Shown here: in pieces, positions 41,019 through 49,220 of the stretch
Numbering within the stretch: position 1 is the stretch's first letter
Layout of the letters: every line of letters starts with the position of its first letter
NCBI GenBank assembly: GCA_027451585.1
Contig: DAIDIZ010000055.1
Coordinates: 1 to 50,086, forward strand
Direction of reading: 5' to 3'
DNA: 50,086 nt
DNA from: Chlamydiota bacterium
GTDB taxonomy: Bacteria; Chlamydiota; Chlamydiia; Chlamydiales; SM23-39
Position numbers and translations under genes: made by a program
Notes under the pieces: generated by a model
The model's database searches: none
What the model was told of the DNA's origin: nothing
What the model saw: the letters and a program-made list of their open reading frames with translations, nothing else

Positions 41019-43190
41019 ATGGCCTATTTGAAAGATTTTCGCGAGCGGATTCAAAATAACGACTATCCTGGGTTTTTAAAAATTTGGGAAGAGTACTGCT
41101 ACGGGGATCAACCCGATGGGGAAGAGATGATCGCGACCCTTGAAAGCGTCAAAGCCTCTGAAATGGCTAAGCCCTTTGGATTACAAGTCGAACGGATTCT
41201 CCCTCTTTGGAGGGGACTGACAGATCGAGAGCTCGCCCATCAGGTTCTCCGCCTCGTCCTCGATTTGCAAACGACAAACAGCGACCAGCTCGCCGATCTT
41301 GCTACGGAACATTTGAAAAACCGGTTCCAAGAGGATCCACTCATGAACGAAAAGCTCCGTTTAGTGGGTCTTCGATCGAGAGAAAAATTCCAGGGCGCAA
41401 TCAGAAATTTTGAGCTCCTCTCTCACTTGAAAGAGGGGAACTACATCTTTCATACAGCAGGATGGGGCTCGGGAGAGGTGAGGTCTGTTTCTCTCGTTAG
41501 AGAAGAGGTCTCTTCAGAATTTGAAAACGTCCTGGGAATCCAATCTCTTTCATTCGATAAGGCATTTCGAACATTGATCCCTCTTCCCGACTCCCATTTC
41601 TACGCAAGGCGATTTGGAAATCCTGATCAATTGGAAAAAGAGGCGAGAGAAAATCCTGCCGAGGTGATCCGCGATCTTCTCCGCGACTTGGGCCCAAAAA
41701 CAGCTGCCGAAATCAAGGAAGAGATGATCGATTTGGTGATCCCCACCGATGAATGGAATCGATGGTGGCAAGGGGCCCGCGCAAAGATCAAAAAAGATAC
41801 GAAAATCGCATCGCCAAAAGATCTCAAAGATCCGTTTATCCTACGAGAAAAAGAACTTCCTCATGAAATGGGATTCCATAAGTCGCTCGAAGCAAGTAGC
41901 AGTGTCCACACTACAATCCAAATGATCCACGCCTTTCTACGCGACTTTCCGGAGACTCTGAAAAACGGCGAATTCAAAGCCTCTTTGCAAACAAAATTAC
42001 AAGAAATCTTGTCTCATCCACACCTCTCTGAGGGACAAAAACTTCAGGTACTTCTCCTCTTAGAAGACTTAAGCGACGTTAAAGCAAAAGAGAAACTTGC
42101 CTCCTCTCTCAAGGAGATGCACACCCCAGGAGAAATCATTCTCACCATCGACATCGCATCCTTGCAAAAAAGGGTTCTCCAAATCCTCTTAACCGTAAGG
42201 AAAGACTGGGAAGAGATTTTTTTAAATCTCCTCTTTGCTGTCGATCAAAACCCCTTAAGAGACTTCATTGTCACAGAGCTGAACAAAAAAGAGACGAAAG
42301 AAGCGCTCAAAACAAAACTCCTTTCGCTTCTCCTCCATCCCATTTCTTATCCAGAGGTTTTCATCTGGTACTTTCAGAAAGTGATCGATGGAAAAGCAAA
42401 ACTTCCTTTTACCGATACAGAAGGGAAAGTCCGGTTCTTTGAGGGGATTCTCATCCTTCTCGATCACTTGGAGCAAAAACCGCAATACCGCGACTTAGTG
42501 AAGAAAATCTTGACCCTGATCACCGAAGATCGATACGCCGTAGTAAGAGATGTGATGCAACACGCAAAAATCGAAGAGGTGAAGGAGTTTTTACTTCTCG
42601 GATCGAAATGTCAATCATTCACCGATCATGACATCAAAATTCTCCATTCTTTGGGCGAAGTGGTCCATCCTTCTCTTGCTCGACTCAGAAAGGATCGAGA
42701 TCGCTCTTCCGATGAAGTAGAGGTGCTCTGGACAACACAGGAGGGATTCCAAAAAACGCAATTGAGAATCCAACAAATTGCCACCATTGAAACCGTGCAT
42801 AACGCAAAAGAAATCGAAACGGCGAGAGCTCATGGGGACTTAAGGGAAAACGCTGAATTCAAGGCAGCACTCGAAAGAAGAGCTCGACTCCAATCAGAAC
42901 TTCAATTTCTTTCCGACCAAATCGGGCAAGCAAGGGTTCTCACAAAACAGGATGTAAATGTCGACGAAGTGGGGGTAGGTTGCGTAGTCACCTGTCTAGA
43001 TCCAAAAGGAGAACACCTCCAATTCACCTTACTCGGTCCTTGGGATGCTGATCCTGAAAAGAGGATCCTCTCGTTCCAATCGAAATTTGCCCAAGCAATG
43101 AAAGGGAAAGGAGTGGGGGAGAAATTCGACTTCCAGGGCGAATCGTTCAAGATCATAGACATCAATAATTATTTTGATCAGAATCGATAG
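41019..43190 (+). CDS. greA: chlamydial-type large GreA: transcript cleavage factor with long N-terminal domain
   Basis: 723 aa from ATG 41019 (MAYLKDFRERIQNNDYPGF). The TTG at 41004 is rejected. Ordinary GreA is about 160 aa; only the last 170 residues are GreA-like. They have a coiled coil with the acidic tip 'AHGDLRENAEFKAALERRARLQSELQFL' (key: HGDLRENAEF) and the C-terminal FKBP-like domain (VGVGCVVTCLDPKGEHLQFTLLG ... FDFQGESFKIIDI). Residues 1-550 are helical repeats with no known motif. The same architecture is known in Chlamydia, where greA encodes an unusually long protein. GreA rescues backtracked RNA polymerase. The N-terminal part may add binding partners. rdgB follows by 1 base. 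Confidence 0.9.
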   Translation: MAYLKDFRERIQNNDYPGFLKIWEEYCYGDQPDGEEMIATLESVKASEMAKPFGLQVERILPLWRGLTDRELAHQVLRLVLDLQTTNSDQLADLATEHLKNRFQEDPLMNEKLRLVGLRSREKFQGAIRNFELLSHLKEGNYIFHTAGWGSGEVRSVSLVREEVSSEFENVLGIQSLSFDKAFRTLIPLPDSHFYARRFGNPDQLEKEARENPAEVIRDLLRDLGPKTAAEIKEEMIDLVIPTDEWNRWWQGARAKIKKDTKIASPKDLKDPFILREKELPHEMGFHKSLEASSSVHTTIQMIHAFLRDFPETLKNGEFKASLQTKLQEILSHPHLSEGQKLQVLLLLEDLSDVKAKEKLASSLKEMHTPGEIILTIDIASLQKRVLQILLTVRKDWEEIFLNLLFAVDQNPLRDFIVTELNKKETKEALKTKLLSLLLHPISYPEVFIWYFQKVIDGKAKLPFTDTEGKVRFFEGILILLDHLEQKPQYRDLVKKILTLITEDRYAVVRDVMQHAKIEEVKEFLLLGSKCQSFTDHDIKILHSLGEVVHPSLARLRKDRDRSSDEVEVLWTTQEGFQKTQLRIQQIATIETVHNAKEIETARAHGDLRENAEFKAALERRARLQSELQFLSDQIGQARVLTKQDVNVDEVGVGCVVTCLDPKGEHLQFTLLGPWDADPEKRILSFQSKFAQAMKGKGVGEKFDFQGESFKIIDINNYFDQNR

Positions 43191-43191
43191 T

Positions 43192-43806
43192 ATGAATCAA
43201 CAATTAGTGCTTGTGATCGCAAGCACAAATAGCCATAAGATCCGCGAATTTCGTTCGATGCTGAAAGGCTTGGCTCATATCGACTTGCTCTCTCTTTCCG
43301 ATTTTCCTCATTATACACCGCCGGAAGAAACAGGGAAAAGTTTTGAAGAAAATGCGATTTTGAAAGCTAAGCACGCAGCAAAAACACTCAATCGATGGGT
43401 CCTTGCTGATGATTCAGGCCTTGTTGTCCCAGCTCTTAACGGCGCTCCCGGTATCTATTCTGCCCGCTATGCGGGGAATGAGGCAACCGATTTAGAAAAT
43501 CGGAGAAAGCTCCTCGGAGAGATGACTCACCTCATCGATGAAGAGAGGAATTGCTTTTATGAATGTTGCATTGCGATGGCTTCTCCTGAAGGCGTTAAAA
43601 AAACGGCTACAGGAACCTGTGAAGGGTTTCTTTTATCCCATGACAAGGGAAGAGACGGATTTGGGTACGACTCCCTCTTCATCAAGCATGGTTATCACAA
43701 ATCCTTTGCAGAGCTGGGGGATTCAATCAAAAATCGGATTTCGCATCGAAGAAAAGCGCTCGACAAGCTCATGAATCTCCTCGAATTGATCCATGTACCT
43801 CCTTGA
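43192..43806 (+). CDS. rdgB: XTP/dITP diphosphatase RdgB
   Basis: 204 aa from ATG 43192. The HAM1/RdgB family motifs are 'IASTNSHKIREFRSML' at the start, 'ETGKSFEENAILKAKHAA' and 'LADDSGLVVPALNGAPGIYSARYAG' (key: ADDSGL, GAPGIYSARYAG), followed by 'GRDGFGYDSLF' and 'SHRRKALDKL' at the end. It hydrolyses non-canonical purine triphosphates (ITP, XTP) so that they are not built into nucleic acids. It overlaps the next gene by 14 bases and follows greA by 1 base, giving an operon with greA and the NYN gene. Confidence 0.96.
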   Translation: MNQQLVLVIASTNSHKIREFRSMLKGLAHIDLLSLSDFPHYTPPEETGKSFEENAILKAKHAAKTLNRWVLADDSGLVVPALNGAPGIYSARYAGNEATDLENRRKLLGEMTHLIDEERNCFYECCIAMASPEGVKKTATGTCEGFLLSHDKGRDGFGYDSLFIKHGYHKSFAELGDSIKNRISHRRKALDKLMNLLELIHVPP

Positions 43807-44266
43807 TGGCTACAATCTGATTTTCTCCCTTTTTCAAGAAGAGGGATCAATCTCGAAAAAAAGAGAGCAACTCGTTTCTGATCTCCAGAAGATGTTTCGC
43901 AAACTTCAGCTAAAAGGAGTCCTCGTCTTCGATGGAGCGCATCGAAGAGAAGAGGAGAGTGGGCGGGGCTATCAAAGCCCGCTTGAAATCGTTTACACCC
44001 CGAAAGGGCAAACGGCAGACAGCGCTATCCTTGAAATCCTCACCCTTTCTTCCAATCCTAAAGAGATCACCTTAGTGACTCGCGATAAAGGATTGATCAG
44101 ACAGGCGAGAGCAAAAGGATGTCACGTGCAAAGCCCTCAGCAATTTGTCCAATTCCTCGAAAAAAGAAAGCAAAAGCCTCAAGAAGAAAAACAGGTGAAA
44201 GAGACAAAGCAAAATATCGAAAGGCTGTTAAAGATCTTCACCCGCAAGGACGAGGGATTGGACTAA
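43793..44266 (+). CDS. NYN-domain (YacP-like) nuclease
   Basis: 157 aa. 'MYLLDGYNLIFSLF' is the metal-binding Asp-x-Tyr-Asn start of the NYN/PIN-like fold. 'VLVFDGAHRREEE' and 'YTPKGQTADSAILEIL' supply more acidic residues (typical T-A-D in YacP). 'TLVTRDKGLIRQARAKGCHV' is the family hallmark. The C-terminus is Lys/Glu-rich. YacP (Rae1) of Bacillus subtilis is a ribosome-associated endonuclease that cuts mRNA; a similar role is likely. The last 39 bases overlap the convergent dus gene. Confidence 0.8.
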   Translation: MYLLDGYNLIFSLFQEEGSISKKREQLVSDLQKMFRKLQLKGVLVFDGAHRREEESGRGYQSPLEIVYTPKGQTADSAILEILTLSSNPKEITLVTRDKGLIRQARAKGCHVQSPQQFVQFLEKRKQKPQEEKQVKETKQNIERLLKIFTRKDEGLD

Positions 44267-45247
44267 AGAGACCTTTTCCCAGAGGTGAGTCTCGATTTGG
44301 CGTATCACATCCAAGGTCGAAGCCCCCCGATTGATCGCGATCCTCAGATCTTTCACCCCCTCACATCGCTTTAGATACCAACAGCCCACTCTTCGAAAAT
44401 CGAGAAGAGCTTGCCGTTCCGTCTGGTATTGCAAAATGAGAGAGAAATGCTGAAGAAGGGCGTCACGTACATCCAACGGGGTCCGAGAGAGCGGCTCCAA
44501 TCCTTCTAAGGCTCGTAAGATATCTTGAGCAATCCAAGGCTGTCCCATGGTCCCTCGAGCAACCAATACCGCATCGCAGCCTGTATACGCAAACATCCGG
44601 AGGGCTGCATCGGCATCAAAAATGTCCCCATTGCCGATCACCAGAATAGAAGAGGACGCCTCACGACACGCCTTGATGTGATCCCAGTTAGCCGGCCCCT
44701 TATACCCTTGAGTCCTCGTTCTTCCATGAATGGTGATCGCTTTGGCCCCTGCTTTCTCGGCAATTTGGGTAATCAGAGGAGCGCAAATTGAATCGTCGTC
44801 CCAACCGGCGCGCACTTTGACTGTCACCGGTATTTTGACTGCAGCAACCATTGCTGCCAAAATTTCCCCAATGAGCTCGGGGGTTTTTAACATCCCCGAT
44901 CCACTTCCATCCTTTGTCACCTTGTCCACGGGACAACCGCAATTGAAATCCAAGACATCAAACCCTAAGTCTTCGATGATCCGGGCAGAGGCGGCTGCAA
45001 TCGACGGCTTACTCCCGCAAAGCTGAGCGCCAATGGGATGCATCGACGAATGGTAATCGAGAATCCGGTAAGTGTGAGGATCGTTGCGGATCAGAGCATC
45101 CATCTTGACCATTTCGCAATAAACAATTCCTGGCTGATACCGAGACGACATCAGACGAAAAGGGAAGTCAGAACAACCGGCGAGAGGGGCGTAGAGCACT
45201 CGATTGCGTAACCGAGCAGAGCCAATCGAAAAAGAATCTTTTTTCAT
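44228..45247 (-). CDS. dusB: tRNA-dihydrouridine synthase (DusB-type)
   Basis: 339 aa. TIM-barrel flavoprotein: 'VLYAPLAGCSDFPFRLM' at the N-terminus; substrate-loop Cys in 'LDFNCGCPVDKVTKDGSGSGML' (key: NCGCPV); FMN contacts 'VTVKVRAGWDD', 'TIHGRTRTQGY', 'VIGNGDIFDADAA', and 'VLVARGTMGQPWI'. It reduces uridines in tRNA D-loops with FMN and NADPH. DusB is the commonest single Dus in reduced genomes. Stop of the upstream YggT-like gene and the start here overlap by 4 bases. Confidence 0.95.
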   Translation of the reverse strand: MKKDSFSIGSARLRNRVLYAPLAGCSDFPFRLMSSRYQPGIVYCEMVKMDALIRNDPHTYRILDYHSSMHPIGAQLCGSKPSIAAASARIIEDLGFDVLDFNCGCPVDKVTKDGSGSGMLKTPELIGEILAAMVAAVKIPVTVKVRAGWDDDSICAPLITQIAEKAGAKAITIHGRTRTQGYKGPANWDHIKACREASSSILVIGNGDIFDADAALRMFAYTGCDAVLVARGTMGQPWIAQDILRALEGLEPLSRTPLDVRDALLQHFSLILQYQTERQALLDFRRVGCWYLKRCEGVKDLRIAINRGASTLDVIRQIETHLWEKVSLVQSLVLAGEDL

Positions 45248-45507
45248 CGTAGAAAACCGAGGACGATCGCCTCAAGGACCCGAAGGGCAAAAAAAGCGAG
45301 GATAGGGCTGAGATCGAGGACTCCTCCAATGGGAGGGATGACCCTTCGAAAGAGGTTTAGGTAGGGATCGGTATAGAAAGCGATGAATCGGAACCACTGC
45401 TTGTACTGCCAATGAGGCACCCAAGAAGATAAAATCCGGACAAACAAGAGGGCTGTGTAGGTCAAAAAGAGATAATGAACGGTTTGGAATAAATAATAAC
45501 GCACCAT
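45244..45507 (-). CDS. yggT: YggT family membrane protein
   Basis: 87 aa with two membrane helices: 'LFQTVHYLFLTYTALLFVRILSSW' and 'LDLSPILAFFALRVLEAIVLGF'. The helices are separated by the conserved 'FYTDPYLNLFRRVIPPIGG', where DPYL..FR..IPP is the YggT signature. YggT-like proteins sit in the inner membrane and have been linked to osmotic tolerance, division and thylakoid organisation, but no activity is established. Translationally coupled with dusB through a 4-base overlap. Confidence 0.9.
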   Translation of the reverse strand: MVRYYLFQTVHYLFLTYTALLFVRILSSWVPHWQYKQWFRFIAFYTDPYLNLFRRVIPPIGGVLDLSPILAFFALRVLEAIVLGFLR

Positions 45508-45541
45508 ATGAGGTCTTCCAGTTTATCTGAACGTCGAAATT

Positions 45542-45569
45542 TTGACAAAAGTCGAAAAAATGATACACT
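45542..45569 (+). promoter_or_regulatory. sigma70-type promoter upstream of the beta-propeller gene
   Basis: TTGACA (45542-45547) and TACACT (45564-45569) with 16-base spacing. The boxes overlap the first possible start codon (45560), which would favour the second ATG at 45590 if transcription starts near 45576. Confidence 0.5.
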
Positions 45570-47029
45570 GGGCAGAAAAAATTTTCTTGATGTTTCTTTT
45601 CACCCTACTATTCTTTTTTTCAACTCTTCTCGCCGATGTTTGGAATGTTGTTGTGACCACTGGAACAAACCTTGTGGGGATCATGAATATTCTGCCCGAT
45701 TTAGGGAGCCAAGGTCTTGGCGGAGGGGCCAATATGGCCGCTTTGGTCACTTTACCAACCGGAGCCATCACAACCGGTCTTGCCCTCACGTCCGACGGGA
45801 AAAATGCTCTTATTATTGACGCTTCGGGATCGGGGACTGTGTACATCCTCGATTTAACTACTTATGCAATCGTCTCCTCTCTTTCCTTGAATATCCCGCA
45901 TCCTTTCTTAACTACTGTTGCCATAACTCCCGACCAAACCCTGGCCTACGTTGTCGATGGACAACCTGATGGATCTGTCTACATCATTAATATATCGGAT
46001 CGAACAGCACCCGTTTTGCAAGGAGCATTTACCCCGCCTCTTATCGGAGACTTCACAGCTCTTTTTCGCGCCATCTGCTTTGAAACTACTCTGTACATCG
46101 ATAATTCTAGAGTTCAGGCGCCCGCAGTCTATATCTATACCCCTCTTCCAACCAGTTCCTCAGCCACACCCTTTCATATACTTACCATCCCCCCGAGCCC
46201 TAACCAATCTCTTCGCAATATCGCTATCTCTCCGGATGGAACGCAACTTTTCGGAGGAATCTTTGACGGTAATGAAATATTAGTTTATTCGACAACATCT
46301 CCTTATGCCTTATTGAATACAATTTCCAACCCTAACCTAGATCCTAGGTGGTTTACTTTTCTGGACAAGCACTGTCTAGTCACCTCTTATGGAACAAACA
46401 CAATTTTTGACATCTTCCCGGTACCGCCTAGTACGACGATCTCTAATGTAATATCCACGGCTCCTTTCTTTCCTTATGGAATTGACAGCACCTTCAACCA
46501 AAAACTCGCCTATTGCACATTTTTAGCAGACGGTCCCTCTGCCTCCTCTCTAGCGGTGTTGAATCCAACTCTCGGGCAAGGGACTTTCATTCAACGAAAC
46601 GTCCCGACTATTGAGCTTAATCCGGAAGGCTCCGGACAAATTGCCATCGCCCAAAAAACCTGTTCCAATGTTCAAGGGTTAACGGGGAAAATCACTTCTC
46701 AATTCACTCCGGGAGGAAACATCACCTTCGAAGTTTCCAATAATACCCCGCAAACCGTCTACGTGACCCTGGCTCTCTACATAAATATTAGCAGCTCTCT
46801 CGGAACTCCCGGTTGGGTTTCTAACCAAGGCTTCCCACAGGAGGTCTTTCCCCCCCTTACCATACCTCCCAGCACAACGAATTCTGTGTCCACCCCCGGA
46901 TATCCCGCAAGCAACATCCCTTTCCAACTCGATCTTTATCAAGGGAGTGATCCGGTGGACTGGACTGGAGCTCCAGACAGCGGAATCATCCCGCTCAACC
47001 TTCTCGATGCACAATTTTACTTTCCGTAG
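45560..47029 (+). CDS. secreted beta-propeller protein
   Basis: 489 aa from ATG 45560; ATG 45590 (MFLFTLLFFFSTLLADVW) also gives a clean signal peptide and would fit the visible promoter better. After the signal peptide, repeats of about 40-45 residues follow the YVTN/SMP-30-like beta-propeller pattern: 'GLALTSDGKNALIIDASGSGTVYILDLTTYAIV', 'VAITPDQTLAYVVDGQPDGSVYIINISDR' and 'IAISPDGTQLFGGIFDGNEILVYST' (core: SPDG/TPDQ plus a V-Y-I strand). The last 110 residues, rich in Thr, Ser and Pro, form a separate beta-sandwich-like domain ('GNITFEVSNNTPQTVYVTLAL'). It is likely exported to the outer membrane or beyond, possibly through the type II system. No named family member recognised. Confidence 0.7.
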   Translation: MIHWAEKIFLMFLFTLLFFFSTLLADVWNVVVTTGTNLVGIMNILPDLGSQGLGGGANMAALVTLPTGAITTGLALTSDGKNALIIDASGSGTVYILDLTTYAIVSSLSLNIPHPFLTTVAITPDQTLAYVVDGQPDGSVYIINISDRTAPVLQGAFTPPLIGDFTALFRAICFETTLYIDNSRVQAPAVYIYTPLPTSSSATPFHILTIPPSPNQSLRNIAISPDGTQLFGGIFDGNEILVYSTTSPYALLNTISNPNLDPRWFTFLDKHCLVTSYGTNTIFDIFPVPPSTTISNVISTAPFFPYGIDSTFNQKLAYCTFLADGPSASSLAVLNPTLGQGTFIQRNVPTIELNPEGSGQIAIAQKTCSNVQGLTGKITSQFTPGGNITFEVSNNTPQTVYVTLALYINISSSLGTPGWVSNQGFPQEVFPPLTIPPSTTNSVSTPGYPASNIPFQLDLYQGSDPVDWTGAPDSGIIPLNLLDAQFYFP

Positions 47030-47056
47030 GATTCTCTCTTCTGTTAACATGGAGCC

Positions 47057-48589
47057 ATGCGGTTTTTAGGAGTCCACATAGACAAACCATTCTTGCGCCT
47101 CGCTCTTTTAGAACGAAAAAAGGGGCAACTGGCCATTTTGTCCCTCAAATCGATTCTCCTCGAAGAAAAAGATCTCGGCCAGGAAGAATACATCCTTTCC
47201 TTTAAGGGAGAAATCAGATCTTCATTACCAACAAAATACATTCTTCTTAAGCCACTTGAAGTAAAAACAGCGTCTCCCAAGCATTTTGAAAAAATCATCG
47301 CCTTCCAATCAGAAGCAGCTCACTATTTCAATCCAAAAGAAGTCCTTTCGGTACCTCACATTGTGAAAAAAGGGAAAGAAAAAACAGAAATCCATCTACT
47401 GACCGTCCCGAGAACTGCCTTGGAAAGGCTCCTGCAGGAACTGGAAAAACTCCACATCGACCCCGACATGATCTCTCCCTCTTCAGAAGCAATTCTCCAA
47501 TACGCCAAATGGAAATTTCCCGACCTCGAAGAGGCCTTTTTTATCGATATCGGTCATGAAGAAATCTCGTGTATTTGTATGGAGAGAGGACAGCTCAAAA
47601 AATGTCTTGCGATCGAGGGAGGGATTGAATCGCTTCTCGACGCTCTTTGGGAAGACCGGAAAAAAAATCTATTCCGCAAAGAAGTGCAGGCCATCGCAAA
47701 ACAAATTGACCTTCTCCAATTAAAACCGCATCTCAATCCCCATCTTTTCACGACATTCCATCAAATGAAGCAAGAGATTGGAAAAGTGATTTATTCCTTT
47801 TCACGCCTCCATGGATCGAAGCCCCTTTTCTTCACAGGACAAACAGAAGCGTTTCTCCATACAGAAAAATTTTTTCAAGATGAGATAGAAGAATTCGTCG
47901 TCTCTGCAAAACAACGTTCCTTTCCTCTTGATGAACAAAAATACGCCATTGCGATCGGTCTTTGTCTGCAAAAAGAGGATGGTCCCAATTTTAGAAAAGA
48001 AGAATTTTTCCCCTCTAAACAATGGAAAAAAGCGGGCAAAAGATTCATTTTTTTAGCAGCGGCATCTCTTACTATAGGACTCACCCTTGTCACCGCATCT
48101 CAATGGATAACTAGGAAAAAAACAGCCGAGATGGTCCATCTTCTTGATGAAGCAGTCCATCCGTTTGATCCAGAACTGTGCAAAACGCTTTTTTCCTCGC
48201 AAGACGGAGAGGAGATTTTGAGTAAATGGGCTCGCACCGTCACCTCCTCTTCAAAAGAGTCTCCCTATTTAATTCCCTTTCCTAAAGTCACCCATGCCCT
48301 CTCTTGGCTTTATCAAATGCCTTTGGTTTCCTCCCACACCATTGAAATCTCCCATTTCCATTACGCCCTTCTCCAATATCCAACTATCGCATCGCCTAAA
48401 ACGCCTTATGAGGCCAAAGTGGAACTTGAATTCAAAACAGGCAATAGCACCCATGCAAAAAGATTCCATGAACAGCTTTTGCAAGGGGAAGGAATGGTCG
48501 ACGCTACAAAAGAGATTGCATGGGACCCCTTGGAAGATCGATATCGAGTTTCTTTCTTCTTAAAAAAAGAGAAAAACCATGATCTTTGA
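47057..48589 (+). CDS. PilM/GspL-like actin-fold secretion platform protein
   Basis: 510 aa. The N-terminal half is an actin-like fold: 'FLGVHIDKPFLRLALLERKKG', then 'LTVPRTALERLLQELEKLHIDPDMISPSSEAILQYAKW' (part), 'EEAFFIDIGHEEISCIC' (phosphate-binding-type loop) and 'ALWEDRKKNLFRKEV', a match to PilM/GspL. A transmembrane helix lies at about residues 334-352 (FIFLAAASLTIGLTLVTAS), followed by a periplasmic C-terminal domain. In type II secretion GspL joins the GspE ATPase to the inner-membrane platform. This gene lies apart from the gspD-E-F-G operon at the other end of the window but would supply its missing GspL. It overlaps the next gene by 11 bases. Confidence 0.7.
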   Translation: MRFLGVHIDKPFLRLALLERKKGQLAILSLKSILLEEKDLGQEEYILSFKGEIRSSLPTKYILLKPLEVKTASPKHFEKIIAFQSEAAHYFNPKEVLSVPHIVKKGKEKTEIHLLTVPRTALERLLQELEKLHIDPDMISPSSEAILQYAKWKFPDLEEAFFIDIGHEEISCICMERGQLKKCLAIEGGIESLLDALWEDRKKNLFRKEVQAIAKQIDLLQLKPHLNPHLFTTFHQMKQEIGKVIYSFSRLHGSKPLFFTGQTEAFLHTEKFFQDEIEEFVVSAKQRSFPLDEQKYAIAIGLCLQKEDGPNFRKEEFFPSKQWKKAGKRFIFLAAASLTIGLTLVTASQWITRKKTAEMVHLLDEAVHPFDPELCKTLFSSQDGEEILSKWARTVTSSSKESPYLIPFPKVTHALSWLYQMPLVSSHTIEISHFHYALLQYPTIASPKTPYEAKVELEFKTGNSTHAKRFHEQLLQGEGMVDATKEIAWDPLEDRYRVSFFLKKEKNHDL

Positions 48590-49220
48590 AAAAATCGGAA
48601 GGTTTTGCATTTCCTTTTCCAGCCCCTTAGGTTTATACCTGCTTCTGCTCATGCCAGTTCTCGGAGGCTTCGCTCTTTTCTCTTTGCAATACATCGATCT
48701 CCACGAGCAGATCGAAGCATTTGCCTACACAACAAAAAAGGGGATTTCGGTTATTGAAAAAAAGAAAAGAAAAGATCTTCAAAAAGAGCGTTACACCCAG
48801 CCCAATCCTTACTTTTTAGAAGAGCAAGTAGAATCTCTTTCTTTCCTCGAAGAGGAACAAAAAGAGCTTGAAATGCTTAAAAATCATCCCGCCCTTTTCG
48901 ATAGAAAAGCAATCGAAACAAGGCTTTCATATTGCAAAAATGGAAACAATCAACTCTCCTTCACCGAACAGGACCTTCGCTCTCAAGGGAGCATCAAAGA
49001 ATCGGAAGAGAAGCTCCGCCATCCTGTAGAAATGAGCAGCACCGATATCAAAAAGCTCCTCTCTCTTCTGGAAGATACCCAAATCGAAACCTTCTCTCCC
49101 CCACCAAAACTCCCTCAAATTGTGATTACCGATTTTGTTTTAGAAAATAAAGAAACTCCATTGAACAAACATGTCTTTGAAGTTGATATGCAACTGATGA
49201 AAAGAGAATTTCTCCGATGA
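48579..49220 (+). CDS. GspM/PilO-like bitopic secretion protein
   Basis: 213 aa. A short cytoplasmic start is followed by one transmembrane helix (about 17-38, GLYLLLLMPVLGGFALFSLQY). A helical region with coiled-coil character follows (LEEEQKELEMLKN, EEKLRHPVEM). The end is a beta-rich periplasmic domain ('LPQIVITDFVLENKETPLNKHVFEVDMQLMK', in part). Topology and position directly after the GspL/PilM-like gene fit GspM or PilO, partner of GspL in type II secretion or type IV pili. No sequence motif decides between them. Confidence 0.6.
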   Translation: MIFEKIGRFCISFSSPLGLYLLLLMPVLGGFALFSLQYIDLHEQIEAFAYTTKKGISVIEKKKRKDLQKERYTQPNPYFLEEQVESLSFLEEEQKELEMLKNHPALFDRKAIETRLSYCKNGNNQLSFTEQDLRSQGSIKESEEKLRHPVEMSSTDIKKLLSLLEDTQIETFSPPPKLPQIVITDFVLENKETPLNKHVFEVDMQLMKREFLR

